Shown here: piece after piece, positions 6,099 through 13,565 of the stretch | Numbering within the stretch: the first letter of the stretch is position 1 | How the letters are laid out: each line of letters begins with the position of its first letter | NCBI GenBank assembly: GCA_020029455.1 | Contig: JAIBJH010000027.1 | Span: forward strand, 1-17,836 | Length of the DNA stretch: 17,836 bases | Source: Hyphomicrobiales bacterium | GTDB lineage: Bacteria > Pseudomonadota > Alphaproteobacteria > Rhizobiales > Aestuariivirgaceae | Direction: 5' to 3' | Notes under the pieces: model-generated | Database searches by the model: none | Told to the model about the DNA's origin: nothing | Seen by the model: the letters and a program-made list of their open reading frames with translations, nothing else | Translations under genes and position numbers: made by a program

Positions 6099-7232
6099 AT
6101 GCCCTTGTCCTGGAGATTTTCAGTCCTCGCCGACCGCCACCGGGCGCTCGGCTCCAAGCTGGAAGACTGGAGCGGCATGGGCACGGCCTGGACCTACAAC
6201 TCCAACATCGTGGATGAACATGCGGCGGTGCGCACGAAAGCCGGCCTCATGGATGTGTCGGGCCTCAAGAAAATGCATCTCGTCGGCCCGCATGCGCAAG
6301 CCGTGCTCGATTATTGCAGCACGCGCGATCTCAACAAGGTTTATCCGGGAAAGTCCGTCTATGCCTCAATGCTGAACCAGCACGGCATGTTCACCGATGA
6401 TTGCATCATCTATCGCACCGGCCCCAATAGCTGGATGCTGGTGCATGGTTCCGGCACCGCTCATGAGGAAGTGGTGAAACAGGCGATAGGCCGCAATGTG
6501 GCCGTGCTCTTTGACGATGATATTCACGACCTCTCATTGCAAGGGCCGGTGGCAGTGGAGTTTCTCGCCAAGCATGTGCCCGGCATCCGCGATCTCAAAT
6601 ATTTTCACCACATGCAGACGACGCTGTTCGGCGCGCCGGTGATGATTTCGCGCACTGGCTATACGGGCGAACGGGGCTATGAAATTTTCTGCCGCGGCCA
6701 GGATGCGGGCATGATCTGGGACACCATTCTTGCCGAAGGAAAGCCCATGGGCATCATCCCCGTGTGCTTTACGGTGCTCGATTTCCTGCGGGTCGAAAGC
6801 TATCTGCTGTTCTATCCTTATGACAATTCACAGATGTATCCCTTCCCCGACCAGCCGCCGGGTGACTCGCTGTGGGAGCTCGGTCTCGACTTCACGGTAA
6901 GCCCCGGCAAGACGGGTTTCCGCGGCCATGAAGAGCACTACAAGCTCAAGGGCAAGGAGCGCTTCAAGATCTTCGGCCTGCTTCTGGAAGGTGAGAAGAT
7001 GGCGGAAGGCGGTGATGAACTTTGGGCCGACGGCAAGAAGGTCGGTGTCATCACCTGTCCGAGCTATTCCAAGCTCACAAAGAAAAGCATGGCCATTGTC
7101 CGGCTCGATGTGCCTTACGCCAAGCAAGGCACAAAGCTTGAGGTGCGGGGCAAGAACCTGAAGGCCAATGCCATCGCCCACACCATCTCCTTCGATGATC
7201 CGAAAAAGACAAAACGGATGGCAGTCGGCTAG
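6099..7232 (+). CDS. dmmD: DmmD: GcvT/DmdA-like tetrahydrofolate aminomethyltransferase
   Basis: 377 residues, GcvT fold in two parts. Features: MDVSGLKKMH (51-60), the Asp pair in MFTDDCIIYR (Asp100, Asp101) matching the catalytic Asp region of glycine cleavage T protein, RTGYTGERGYEIF (185-197), and RVESYLLFYP near 231-240, then a C-terminal barrel. Family members transfer a one-carbon unit from an amine or sulfonium to tetrahydrofolate. In the dmmDABC loci described for dimethylamine-degrading Proteobacteria, this gene accompanies the monooxygenase and probably captures released formaldehyde-level carbon as methylene-THF. The start at 6099 has a GGAGG site; the longer open frame upstream overlaps the tetR gene. 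The stop TAG is immediately followed by the dmmA ATG, so the two are translationally linked. DMSP demethylase DmdA is the alternative annotation, but the neighbours favour amine metabolism. Confidence 0.85.
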   Translation: MPLSWRFSVLADRHRALGSKLEDWSGMGTAWTYNSNIVDEHAAVRTKAGLMDVSGLKKMHLVGPHAQAVLDYCSTRDLNKVYPGKSVYASMLNQHGMFTDDCIIYRTGPNSWMLVHGSGTAHEEVVKQAIGRNVAVLFDDDIHDLSLQGPVAVEFLAKHVPGIRDLKYFHHMQTTLFGAPVMISRTGYTGERGYEIFCRGQDAGMIWDTILAEGKPMGIIPVCFTVLDFLRVESYLLFYPYDNSQMYPFPDQPPGDSLWELGLDFTVSPGKTGFRGHEEHYKLKGKERFKIFGLLLEGEKMAEGGDELWADGKKVGVITCPSYSKLTKKSMAIVRLDVPYAKQGTKLEVRGKNLKANAIAHTISFDDPKKTKRMAVG

Positions 7233-7823
7233 ATGCTGGTTCAGGGCATCAAGAGCAGGCCCGTTTATACGGGCTTTGCCATCGATGAAAATGCCCAGCG
7301 CCATCTCTTCGCGCTGGAGGGCGAGGGAGCGCGGGCGCTGCTCGATCAGGTAAAGAAAGTGGGCAAAGAGTTTCTTGCCGTATCGGAGATTCTCCATGTG
7401 GGAGAAGCTCATGGCAAGGAGCTCGCTGCATTGGGTGCCGATATTTTGTGGAGCGCGCCGACGACGCCTGTACTTCTCAACCGCCTGCGGCAGAATCTTA
7501 TCAATGCTCGCATGGGAACCAGGCTCTATCTCTCCGGCACTGAAGGCTTCATCGGCCAGGCCATGAAGGTGGCGCTGGAACAGGGAATCGATTTTGGCTC
7601 GATCGTCACGGAGCATCGCGGCAGTGAGGCGCGGCGCGTGCAGTGCGTTCACTGCAAGGGCATCACCGACAATGTGACGACACAGCCTTTTACCTGCAGC
7701 CATTGCGGCCTCACGCTCTTGGTGCGCGACCACTATTCGCGGCGGCTTGCGGCATTCCAAGGTGTGTGCATCGATGCCGAGGAACCGGGCAGCGCACCCC
7801 CGCCGGAGGTTCGCTTCCCGTGA
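7233..7823 (+). CDS. dmmA: DmmA: dimethylamine monooxygenase zinc-ribbon subunit
   Basis: 196 residues. The C-terminus carries a zinc ribbon, Cys138-x2-Cys141-x13-Cys155-x2-Cys158 (CVHC...CSHCG), followed by LLVRDHYSRRLAAFQGVC, the characteristic tail of DmmA-like proteins. The N-terminal part (1-130) has no motif I recognise beyond family resemblance. In the known heterotrimeric dimethylamine monooxygenase this is the small subunit; its exact role, possibly docking or electron relay, is not settled, and subunit lettering may differ between authors. The ATG follows the dmmD stop with no spacer and only a weak ribosome site, implying coupling; the stop overlaps the GTG start of dmmB by four bases. 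Gene order D-A-B-C matches published loci. Confidence 0.82.
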   Translation: MLVQGIKSRPVYTGFAIDENAQRHLFALEGEGARALLDQVKKVGKEFLAVSEILHVGEAHGKELAALGADILWSAPTTPVLLNRLRQNLINARMGTRLYLSGTEGFIGQAMKVALEQGIDFGSIVTEHRGSEARRVQCVHCKGITDNVTTQPFTCSHCGLTLLVRDHYSRRLAAFQGVCIDAEEPGSAPPPEVRFP

Positions 7824-8785
7824 CCATCAACACCGAAATGCCCGTGCATGTAGCGGCGATCACCAAAGTGGCGGACAGCGTGAAGCGTTTCCGCCTGGAG
7901 CGCGTGGATGGTGGGGTCATGCCTGTCTTTTCCGGCGGGGCCCATGTTGTTGTTGCGATGCAGGATGGAAAACTCCTGCGCCACAATCCCTATTCATTGA
8001 TGTCGCGACCCGGCGATACGTCAGCTTTCGAAATCAGCGTGCTGCGCGTCGAAAGCTCGCGCGGCGGCTCGCATTTCCTGCACGACAAAATCAGCGTTGG
8101 CGATACGCTCACTGTGTCGCAACCTATCAATCTCTTTCCCTTCGATCATCGCGGCCGCAAGCATCTGTTCTTTGCCGGCGGCATCGGCATCACGCCGTTT
8201 ATCGCCATGATGGCGCAAATGGCGCAGGAGGGTAGAAACTTCGAGCTTCACTACGCGATGCGCACGCGCAGCCATGGCGCCTACTGGCAAGAGCTTGCCG
8301 AGCGCTATGGTCCAAGCCGCGTCAAAATCTATTGCGATGTTGAAAATCTTTTCATTCCCGTTGATGAGATTCTGGCGCGGCAGCCGCTTGGCACGCATAT
8401 GTATGTCTGTGGCCCCGCCGGCATGATCGATGCGGTGCTGGGCAAGGGCAAGGCCCTGGGCTGGCCCCGGCAGAACCTGCATTTCGAACGTTTCCTAGCG
8501 CCACCCACGGGAAAGCCCTTCGAGGCTGTGCTGCAGCGCTCGGGCAAGACGATCACTGTTGGCGAGCACCAGTCCATGCTTGAGGCCATCGAGGCGGCGG
8601 GCGTTGATGCGCCCTATCTGTGCCGGGGCGGGGCCTGCGGGCAGTGCGAGACCAATATTGTTTCCTGCACGGGCGAACTGCTGCACAATGACATTTATCT
8701 GGAACCTGCTGACAAGGCCTCGGGCAAGAAGATCATGATCTGCGTGTCGCGCCTCAAGGGCGAGACAATCACGCTCGACATCTAG
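7820..8785 (+). CDS. dmmB: DmmB: PDR-type oxidoreductase with [2Fe-2S] domain
   Basis: 321 residues, start GTG at 7820 overlapping the dmmA stop (GTGA), with GGAGG 11 bases upstream; ATG 7838 is an alternative. Domains in order: flavin-binding barrel with RHNPYSL (54-60), pyridine-nucleotide domain with GGIGITPF (120-127) and CGP (197-199), and a plant-type ferredoxin domain with CRGGACGQC (Cys268, Cys273, Cys276) and the fourth ligand Cys308 in MICVS. This is the phthalate-dioxygenase-reductase layout: electrons run from NAD(P)H through flavin to the iron-sulfur cluster and on to the haem subunit. All cluster ligands are present, so it should be functional. It is the reductase of the N-demethylating monooxygenase in this operon. 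Confidence 0.9.
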   Translation: MTINTEMPVHVAAITKVADSVKRFRLERVDGGVMPVFSGGAHVVVAMQDGKLLRHNPYSLMSRPGDTSAFEISVLRVESSRGGSHFLHDKISVGDTLTVSQPINLFPFDHRGRKHLFFAGGIGITPFIAMMAQMAQEGRNFELHYAMRTRSHGAYWQELAERYGPSRVKIYCDVENLFIPVDEILARQPLGTHMYVCGPAGMIDAVLGKGKALGWPRQNLHFERFLAPPTGKPFEAVLQRSGKTITVGEHQSMLEAIEAAGVDAPYLCRGGACGQCETNIVSCTGELLHNDIYLEPADKASGKKIMICVSRLKGETITLDI

Positions 8786-8794
8786 GAGGACGCC

Positions 8795-9838
8795 ATGAAC
8801 ACCGTGTTCAATACGGAAAGCTTCCGCGACGACTTCACGTTCCGTAACTCGCCCGTTGCGGTCCGGCGTTTTCCCTTCCCCTTCCATGAAGACAAATACA
8901 TGTATGCGGTCAACATGGAGCCTCATGTTCCCGCCGGCCCGGAAGGCCACGCTTACCGGGCGCCGATTGACGTTGATGAACACTATGTCTCGGAGATGAA
9001 GGATCGGGAGATGGTGCTGCGCGAAGATCCGCTGCGCGCGCAGGCCTTGCCGCACATGATGGCGGCGCAATGGGACACGCTCGAACTCCTGATGGAGAAG
9101 CAGGCGGAAGGATTCCCGGAACTTTTCTCGCTCACAAAGAATGGCGACCAGTGGCACTGGATCAACAGGCCGCTCGGCATCGACCAGAAGTTCATCTTCG
9201 GAGACACCTCGACGCTGCCTTACGAGCCCATGGACTACATCATGCGGCAGACACAGGGTGACATTTGCATCGTCGACCAGCGCGACAGCCAGTTGTGGAT
9301 GGACGCAGGCGTTGTCACCACCCAGGCCGACTGGTCGCTTGATTTCGACCTCGGCATGAATTTCATGGAATGGCACGGGCCGGTGCCGCTTGCCCACCAG
9401 ATCGGCGTCTTTGAGCGAGCCCTCAAGTTTCTCCTCAATCTTCAGCAGGGAAAGCCGGTGCGCCGCTTGAACTGGACCATGACCATCAATTCGCGGCTTG
9501 ATACTTCGCCCGAGAACTATCCGAAATGGGGGCCGGATCGTGCCTCCGTGGCGCCGGAGAATGTGGGCAACAAGGTGCATCTGCGCTGCGAGCTGCAATC
9601 GCTGTGGCGGCTGCCGCGCTCGAACGCCATACTCTTTGTCATCCGCTGCTATCTCATCAAGATGGAAGAGCTGGTCGCCATCCCAAAGTGGGCGCGGCGC
9701 TTCCACCGGGTGCTGCGCGATCTTCCGCCGGAACTCATCGACTACAAGGGTCTCACGCGCTACCGGCCGACGGTGGTGGAATGGCTGTCGAAATATGACG
9801 ACGGCAAAGCCACAAGCCCCGGTATCTTCCCGGATTGA
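8795..9838 (+). CDS. dmmC: DmmC: DUF3445 haem-dependent oxidative N-demethylase subunit
   Basis: 347 residues, preceded by a strong AGGAGG site six to seven bases before the ATG and nine bases after dmmB. The opening SPVAVRRFPFPFHEDKY, the TWT-like Asn-Trp-Thr-Met-Thr-Ile segment near 227-232, and the closing RFHRVLRDLPPELIDYKGLTRYRP region match the DUF3445 family (HODM alpha-like). Family members bind haem in a PAS-like fold and oxidatively demethylate secondary amines using O2. It is therefore the likely catalytic subunit, with dmmB as reductase. I cannot assign the haem ligand from sequence alone. The expected chemistry is dimethylamine (or a related secondary amine) to the primary amine plus formaldehyde. 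It ends 28 bases from the stop of the convergent flavoprotein gene; no terminator hairpin is obvious there. Confidence 0.87.
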   Translation: MNTVFNTESFRDDFTFRNSPVAVRRFPFPFHEDKYMYAVNMEPHVPAGPEGHAYRAPIDVDEHYVSEMKDREMVLREDPLRAQALPHMMAAQWDTLELLMEKQAEGFPELFSLTKNGDQWHWINRPLGIDQKFIFGDTSTLPYEPMDYIMRQTQGDICIVDQRDSQLWMDAGVVTTQADWSLDFDLGMNFMEWHGPVPLAHQIGVFERALKFLLNLQQGKPVRRLNWTMTINSRLDTSPENYPKWGPDRASVAPENVGNKVHLRCELQSLWRLPRSNAILFVIRCYLIKMEELVAIPKWARRFHRVLRDLPPELIDYKGLTRYRPTVVEWLSKYDDGKATSPGIFPD

Positions 9839-9866
9839 GCCGCAGACGCCTGCATCCTCGCTGATG

Positions 9867-11918
9867 TCACCAGAAGCGCCTGAGGGCAGCCGCTTTCGGC
9901 AGTTCGCGCGGGTAGTAGGTGGAGGGTTTGCCCGTTTCCAATTCGCGAGCAAATTTGTGGCCGGCATAGACGGCGGCCTGGATGGTGGAGGGAGAGTTGC
10001 AATCACCTATTCTGTGTACGGATGATATTTCCCCCTGCAACTCCTCGAATAATTTATCGTGCGGCAGACGGGCAGTGACCAGCACGAGTGTGCGGCAGGG
10101 GAACTCTGATTTCTGGTCGGTGATCGCATGAACAAGCTGGAGCGCGCCGGTAATGCAACGTGAGAGCAGTGTTTGACTTAGCACTTCAATGCCAAGGCTT
10201 GCGAGATGCCTTGCGATGCGCGTCGCCTCCAGCGTGTTTACCGAATAAGCGGAAGGGCGGAGTTCGGGTGTAATCAGCGTGACCTTCACGCCTTTCTTCA
10301 CGCAGAATTCAGCCAAGATGCCCCCAAGATAGAAGTGATCGTCGTCATAGATCGCCACCGGCCCTTCAATGGTTGCGCCTGCCATCAGATCATCGGGCGT
10401 CAGCACGTTCATCTCCGGCAAACCCGGAATATCCCGCCAGTGGTTGCGGCCAATGCCATCGCGCCGCCAATGGGCACCCGTGGCAATCGCCACATGGTCG
10501 GCACCGAAACCGATCACGTCTTCGGCCGTCAGTTTGCTGTCTTTGTAGACCGAGAGATTGGATAGCTTGTTGATCTGGCCCATGCGCCAATCGCGTACCC
10601 TTGCCCACTCGGCAAGGCTGGGCAGACGGGACTCGCGTGTCACGCGGCCGCCCAGCTCAGTTGTGGCCTCAGCCAAATGTACCTCGTGCCCGGCCCGCGC
10701 GCAGGTGAGTGCAGCTTCGAGGCCCGCTGGCCCTGCGCCCACAATCAGGATCTTCTCAGCCTCTGCTGCCTTGGAAATACGCTCCGGGTGCCAGCCCCTA
10801 CGCCATTCTTCGCCCATGGTGGGGTTTTGGGTGCAGCGCAGGTTGGTCATGGTGAAGTCGGAGGTGACGCACATGTTGCAGCCAATGCATTCTCGGATGT
10901 CTTCAATGCGGCCCTCCTCGATCTTTTTCGGCAGGAAGGGATCAGCGATGGAGGGGCGTGCCGCACCGATGAAGTCAAGAGCGCCACTTTTCACCAGCGA
11001 CACCATCTTGTCGGGCGAAGTGTAGCGGCCCACGCCGACCACGGGCTTTGTGGTCACGGATTTTACAAAGCGGGTATAGTCTTCCTGGAAGCCTTCCTTG
11101 GCAAAGCGCGAGGTCTGGCTGTCATTGGCCCAGGCGGAAATGTTCACATCCCACAGGTCTGGCAATTCCGCCAACATGGCGATGACGTCATGCCCTTCAC
11201 CCGCGCTGGTGATGCCATCGTCACCGAGCAGTTGATCAACGGCAAAACGCACCGCCACACCGCAAGTGGCTCCCACAGCATCCTTGGTATCTTCAATCAG
11301 TTCACGCAACAGGCGTGCGCGATTCTCAAGGCTGCCGCCATATTCATCGGCGCGGTCATTCATGCGTCGCGAGAGGAAATGCATGGGAATTCCGAGCTCG
11401 TGCGCGGCATAGACATAGACGATGTCAAAGCCGGCGCGTTTGGCCCTCAAGGCCGCATCGCGGTGCCATTGCCGCAGGGTTTTGATATCCTCCTTGTCCA
11501 TGCGCCGCGCCTGCACAGGATCAAGCGCTGTCACAGGACGGTGCGAAGGGCCCAAGGGAATTTCGCGCGTTCCCCGGTTTGCCGCCGATGGCCCATGATG
11601 CATGATTTCGATCGCAGCCAGAGAACCGTGAGCATGCACGGCATCTGCCATCAAGGCGAGCGCTGGAATATCATCATCACTCCAGAGCCTTCCCTCGTGG
11701 TAGGGCTCGCAGTCTCCGCTCGGATGGATTTCGACTTCCTCAGTCGTGACAACGGCCCAACCACCTTCTGCCTTCACACCGCGCAATTCGGCCAAGGCCT
11801 GCGGCTGCGTCCAGCCCATGCCATTGCAATGGGCAACCTGGAAGAAGCGGTTGCGGGCCGTGACCGGGCCAATCTTCACGGACTCAAAGAGAATATCGTA
11901 ACGAGGATCGCGGGACAT
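9867..11918 (-). CDS. Trimethylamine-dehydrogenase-family iron-sulfur flavoprotein
   Basis: 683 residues, as long as trimethylamine dehydrogenase (TMADH). An Old-Yellow-Enzyme-like FMN barrel (1-340) is followed by a [4Fe-4S] motif, Cys344-x2-Cys347-x2-Cys350-x11-Cys362, and an FAD/ADP-binding half with GAGPAGLEAA (394-403). Cys31 (AHCNG) aligns with the Cys that covalently links FMN in TMADH. From recalled TMADH sequence, the cage residues Tyr60, Trp264 and Trp355 correspond here to Glu61, Trp263 and Asp354; this departs from a trimethylammonium cage and is nearer histamine dehydrogenase. It probably oxidises an N-methylated or basic amine, passing electrons to an electron-transfer flavoprotein. 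Start ATG 11918 (MSRDPRYDILFE) is chosen by family similarity; the open frame continues 64 codons upstream without similarity, and no ribosome site precedes 11918. Confidence 0.9.
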   Translation of the reverse strand: MSRDPRYDILFESVKIGPVTARNRFFQVAHCNGMGWTQPQALAELRGVKAEGGWAVVTTEEVEIHPSGDCEPYHEGRLWSDDDIPALALMADAVHAHGSLAAIEIMHHGPSAANRGTREIPLGPSHRPVTALDPVQARRMDKEDIKTLRQWHRDAALRAKRAGFDIVYVYAAHELGIPMHFLSRRMNDRADEYGGSLENRARLLRELIEDTKDAVGATCGVAVRFAVDQLLGDDGITSAGEGHDVIAMLAELPDLWDVNISAWANDSQTSRFAKEGFQEDYTRFVKSVTTKPVVGVGRYTSPDKMVSLVKSGALDFIGAARPSIADPFLPKKIEEGRIEDIRECIGCNMCVTSDFTMTNLRCTQNPTMGEEWRRGWHPERISKAAEAEKILIVGAGPAGLEAALTCARAGHEVHLAEATTELGGRVTRESRLPSLAEWARVRDWRMGQINKLSNLSVYKDSKLTAEDVIGFGADHVAIATGAHWRRDGIGRNHWRDIPGLPEMNVLTPDDLMAGATIEGPVAIYDDDHFYLGGILAEFCVKKGVKVTLITPELRPSAYSVNTLEATRIARHLASLGIEVLSQTLLSRCITGALQLVHAITDQKSEFPCRTLVLVTARLPHDKLFEELQGEISSVHRIGDCNSPSTIQAAVYAGHKFARELETGKPSTYYPRELPKAAALRRFW

Positions 11919-11926
11919 GAAGGCGC

Positions 11927-12037
11927 TCAGACGGTTTTTGCGGTGAAGTAATCCATAAAGTGGCCGATCAGGTTTGGTAGCGTTGGTGAGCGGTTGGCAC
12001 AGGAGCGGCCGAGGTGGACCTCTACATCTTTCAGCAT
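11927..12037 (-). CDS. Possible 36-residue ORF just upstream of the flavoprotein
   Basis: An ORF from ATG 12037 (AAGGAAAG ribosome site about seven bases upstream) ends in TGA eight bases before the flavoprotein ATG; ATG 12082 is a longer option (51 residues). It reads MLKDVEVHLG...FMDYFTAKTV. I do not recognise it. Because the flavoprotein start has no ribosome site of its own, re-initiation after this ORF would explain its translation. It could equally be untranslated leader. Confidence 0.3.
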   Translation of the reverse strand: MLKDVEVHLGRSCANRSPTLPNLIGHFMDYFTAKTV

Positions 12038-12132
12038 GGGAACGCTTTCCTTCTCGAGATAGGCCCGCTTGCCCGGCACCATGTTGCCCTGCACAATTGC
12101 ATTCGGCCAATGCCCTTTCTGGTTGCGGAAAA

Positions 12133-12150
12133 TTGCCCTAATCTGGGCAA
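12133..12150. promoter_or_regulatory. Palindrome TTGCCC-N6-GGGCAA, candidate operator
   Basis: TTGCCC (12133-12138) and GGGCAA (12145-12150) form a perfect inverted repeat around TAATCT. It sits in the divergent region between the flavoprotein and the membrane protein genes, and is followed after one base by a second palindrome at 12152-12168 (GCCGGCGA, A, TCGCCGGC). Size and spacing suit a dimeric regulator; the binding protein is unknown. Confidence 0.4.
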
Positions 12151-12175
12151 AGCCGGCGAATCGCCGGCACGGCGC

Positions 12176-12217
12176 GGGCAGCCAAAGGCCGCGCCCTTCG
12201 GGACGGTCTGACTGCCC
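12176..12217 (+). other. Structured leader before the membrane protein gene
   Basis: GGGCAG (12176-12181) pairs with CTGCCC (12212-12217), closing a loop that contains a CCC-TTCG-GG tetraloop element around 12193-12202. The strong GAAAGGAGG ribosome site begins right after the outer stem. The fold could tune access to the ribosome site; imperfect inner pairing keeps this tentative. Confidence 0.3.
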
Positions 12218-12232
12218 TGAAAGGAGGCACAC

Positions 12233-12595
12233 ATGGTAAATGTGATCCGGCTGGTTTTTACAATTGTGTTTGGGTTCCTGTGGTGGTGGACGTTGAATTT
12301 CGTGGGTCCATCACTGATGTTTCTGGTGATCCTCGGCAGCATTCTTACGTTATGCGTGTGCTGCTGCAAGGGTGATGACCCTCATGGTGAGTGGAATTTC
12401 GACCGCTACATGGCGTGCCTCAGGCGCTGTGGACCGGCACTTCTCACGCTCATTGTGGGGCTGTTCCTGCTCGGCATTCTCGTGTTGTGGTTCATCACGG
12501 GCGTGTTCCCGGCACCCGATCTCTTGAAGATCGCGGTTGCTGCCATCGGCTCGGTAATCTTCATCCGGGCGATCTGCTGCGCCTATCAGGCGTAG
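12233..12595 (+). CDS. Small multi-pass membrane protein, unknown function
   Basis: 120 residues with an excellent GAAAGGAGG ribosome site six bases before the ATG. Hydrophobic stretches near 4-24, 26-45, 65-92 and 96-116 suggest three or four membrane helices. A cysteine cluster CVCCCKGDD follows the second helix, at about residues 41-49, and more cysteines occur at 62, 66, 114 and 115. Acidic and basic residues between helices (HGEWNFDRYMACLRR) would form a loop. I do not recognise the family. It stands alone, divergent from the flavoprotein gene and convergent with the DUF1223 gene, with a hairpin terminator immediately downstream. The ribosome site, membrane pattern and terminator make it a real gene. 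Confidence 0.75.
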   Translation: MVNVIRLVFTIVFGFLWWWTLNFVGPSLMFLVILGSILTLCVCCCKGDDPHGEWNFDRYMACLRRCGPALLTLIVGLFLLGILVLWFITGVFPAPDLLKIAVAAIGSVIFIRAICCAYQA

Positions 12596-12610
12596 ATCAA
12601 GAGAAACGAC

Positions 12611-12638
12611 ATGGGCGGGAGCAACAGCTTCCGCCCAT
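12611..12638 (+). terminator. Terminator hairpin between convergent genes
   Basis: A 12-bp stem with one G-T pair (ATGGGCGGGAGC 12611-12622 with GCTTCCGCCCAT 12627-12638) and an AACA loop, followed by CCTTCTT. It lies 16 bases after the membrane protein stop and 20 bases from the DUF1223 stop, so it may serve both strands. Confidence 0.65.
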
Positions 12639-12657
12639 CCTTCTTACGTGGTGAACA

Positions 12658-13380
12658 TTAGCTCCGCGCAATGCCGAGCACTGGTCCCGTCTTGTCGCTT
12701 TGCAGCACAGCCACGCAGAATTTGGCATCGGACGGCATCACGGCACTCCTGAGCCATGATGCTTTCAGGGCTTCGCCCTTCCACATGGCGGCAGGCACCA
12801 TGTTGCAGACCACATTGTGATAGGTGATGACCTTGCCGGCGTTCTCGCCGCGAGCAATCTCCTGCCTTGCTTCCTTCTCCACCGCCATAAGCCACAGCGT
12901 TGCCTCGCCAATCGGCATGAACTGCGCCACTTCGGCAGTGATTTCTTTCTCTGTCATGGTCAACGTGAGATGGGCGGGGAGGTTCCTTGCCTCCTTGATC
13001 TTGGCAAGAACGCCAACCTTGTTGCTGCCGACGACATGGTCCGCGCCATTGATCACCATTTGCGGGGTATAGACCTTGCCGTCGCCGCGCGAGCGGGCAT
13101 AGTCATACTGGCGCTGGGAGAATTCGGGCTTGGCCAGCGTGTCGCGCCAGCCGAGATAATCCCAGTAGTCGACATTGAACGAGAGCACGATGAGGCGCGG
13201 ATCTTGTATGAGTTCTCCAGCGAATTTGTCAGCCGGCGGACAGGATGAGCAGCCCTGGCTGGTAAACAATTCCACCAGCACCGGCGATCCTGCCGCGTTT
13301 CCTTTTGCGGGAAGCACCAGAGATCCCGCGGCTGCGGTTGCCAGCAACTTTCGTCTGGATATGGTGTGGCTTATTGCCAT
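12658..13380 (-). CDS. DUF1223 family secreted thioredoxin-like protein
   Basis: 240 residues from ATG 13380. The N-terminus SRRKLLATAAAGSLVLPAKGNAA has twin arginines and a hydrophobic core, suggesting export, possibly by Tat, though the lysine in the c-region is not ideal. Then VLVELFTSQGCSSCPPAD, the DUF1223 hallmark, carries a CxxC pair at Cys44 and Cys47; further hallmark pieces are VDYWDYLGWRD and TPQMVINGADHVVGS. DUF1223 proteins have a thioredoxin-like fold; their substrate is not known, so a periplasmic redox role is inference. A TTG at 13404 gives eight more residues, but the ATG is preferred. It is transcribed toward the convergent membrane protein gene with the hairpin between them. 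Confidence 0.88.
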   Translation of the reverse strand: MAISHTISRRKLLATAAAGSLVLPAKGNAAGSPVLVELFTSQGCSSCPPADKFAGELIQDPRLIVLSFNVDYWDYLGWRDTLAKPEFSQRQYDYARSRGDGKVYTPQMVINGADHVVGSNKVGVLAKIKEARNLPAHLTLTMTEKEITAEVAQFMPIGEATLWLMAVEKEARQEIARGENAGKVITYHNVVCNMVPAAMWKGEALKASWLRSAVMPSDAKFCVAVLQSDKTGPVLGIARS

Positions 13381-13449
13381 GTTCGAGATATGATCTTCTC
13401 TCAATACAACTGCTAATCACGAGCGGGTGAAAGGGGCCCATAACACGAC

Positions 13450-13535
13450 ATGGTGAAGAAAGTTGTGACTGAAGGGGCCGGCGGCGTGATCCCGCCATTG
13501 GGCCTTGGGACCTATCCCTTGATGGGGCGGGAAAG
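13450..13535 (+). pseudogene. Truncated copy of the aldo/keto reductase 5' end
   Basis: The frame from ATG 13450 reads MVKKVVTEGAGGVIPPLGLG, then TYPLMGRE, clearly related to the start of the intact aldo/keto reductase at 13956 (VIPQLGLGTYPLMGQE). Similarity stops near 13535 and the frame runs into unrelated sequence antisense to the Cys-rich gene, ending at 13722. Catalytic residues are absent, so this is a remnant. It keeps the reading frame continuous from MVKK, whereas the intact copy has a stop in the equivalent upstream segment. Confidence 0.75.
13499..13526 (+). repeat. 28-bp exact direct repeat, copy 1
   Basis: Identical to 13984-14011 and located inside the broken aldo/keto reductase copy. 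A shorter shared block (TGGTGAAGAAAGT) lies 36 to 50 bases upstream of both copies (13451-13463 and 13935-13947). Copies are about 485 bases apart. Confidence 0.85.
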
Positions 13536-13565
13536 GGTCACCGAGGCATGGTCAGACATCAATGT

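Noticed and set aside
6099..7232. DMSP demethylase (DmdA) identity for the GcvT-like gene
   Set aside because: Neighbouring dmmABC genes in the known D-A-B-C order make the methylamine role more likely, although sequence alone cannot exclude DmdA-like chemistry.
6828..9838. Long minus-strand frames at 6828-7760 (310 codons) and 8495-10006 (503 codons)
   Set aside because: They are antisense to dmmD/dmmA and dmmB/dmmC, whose motifs and ribosome sites are clear; the antisense products show no family pattern.
10677..11951. Plus-strand 424-codon frame
   Set aside because: Antisense to the TMADH-family flavoprotein; a GC-rich codon shadow.
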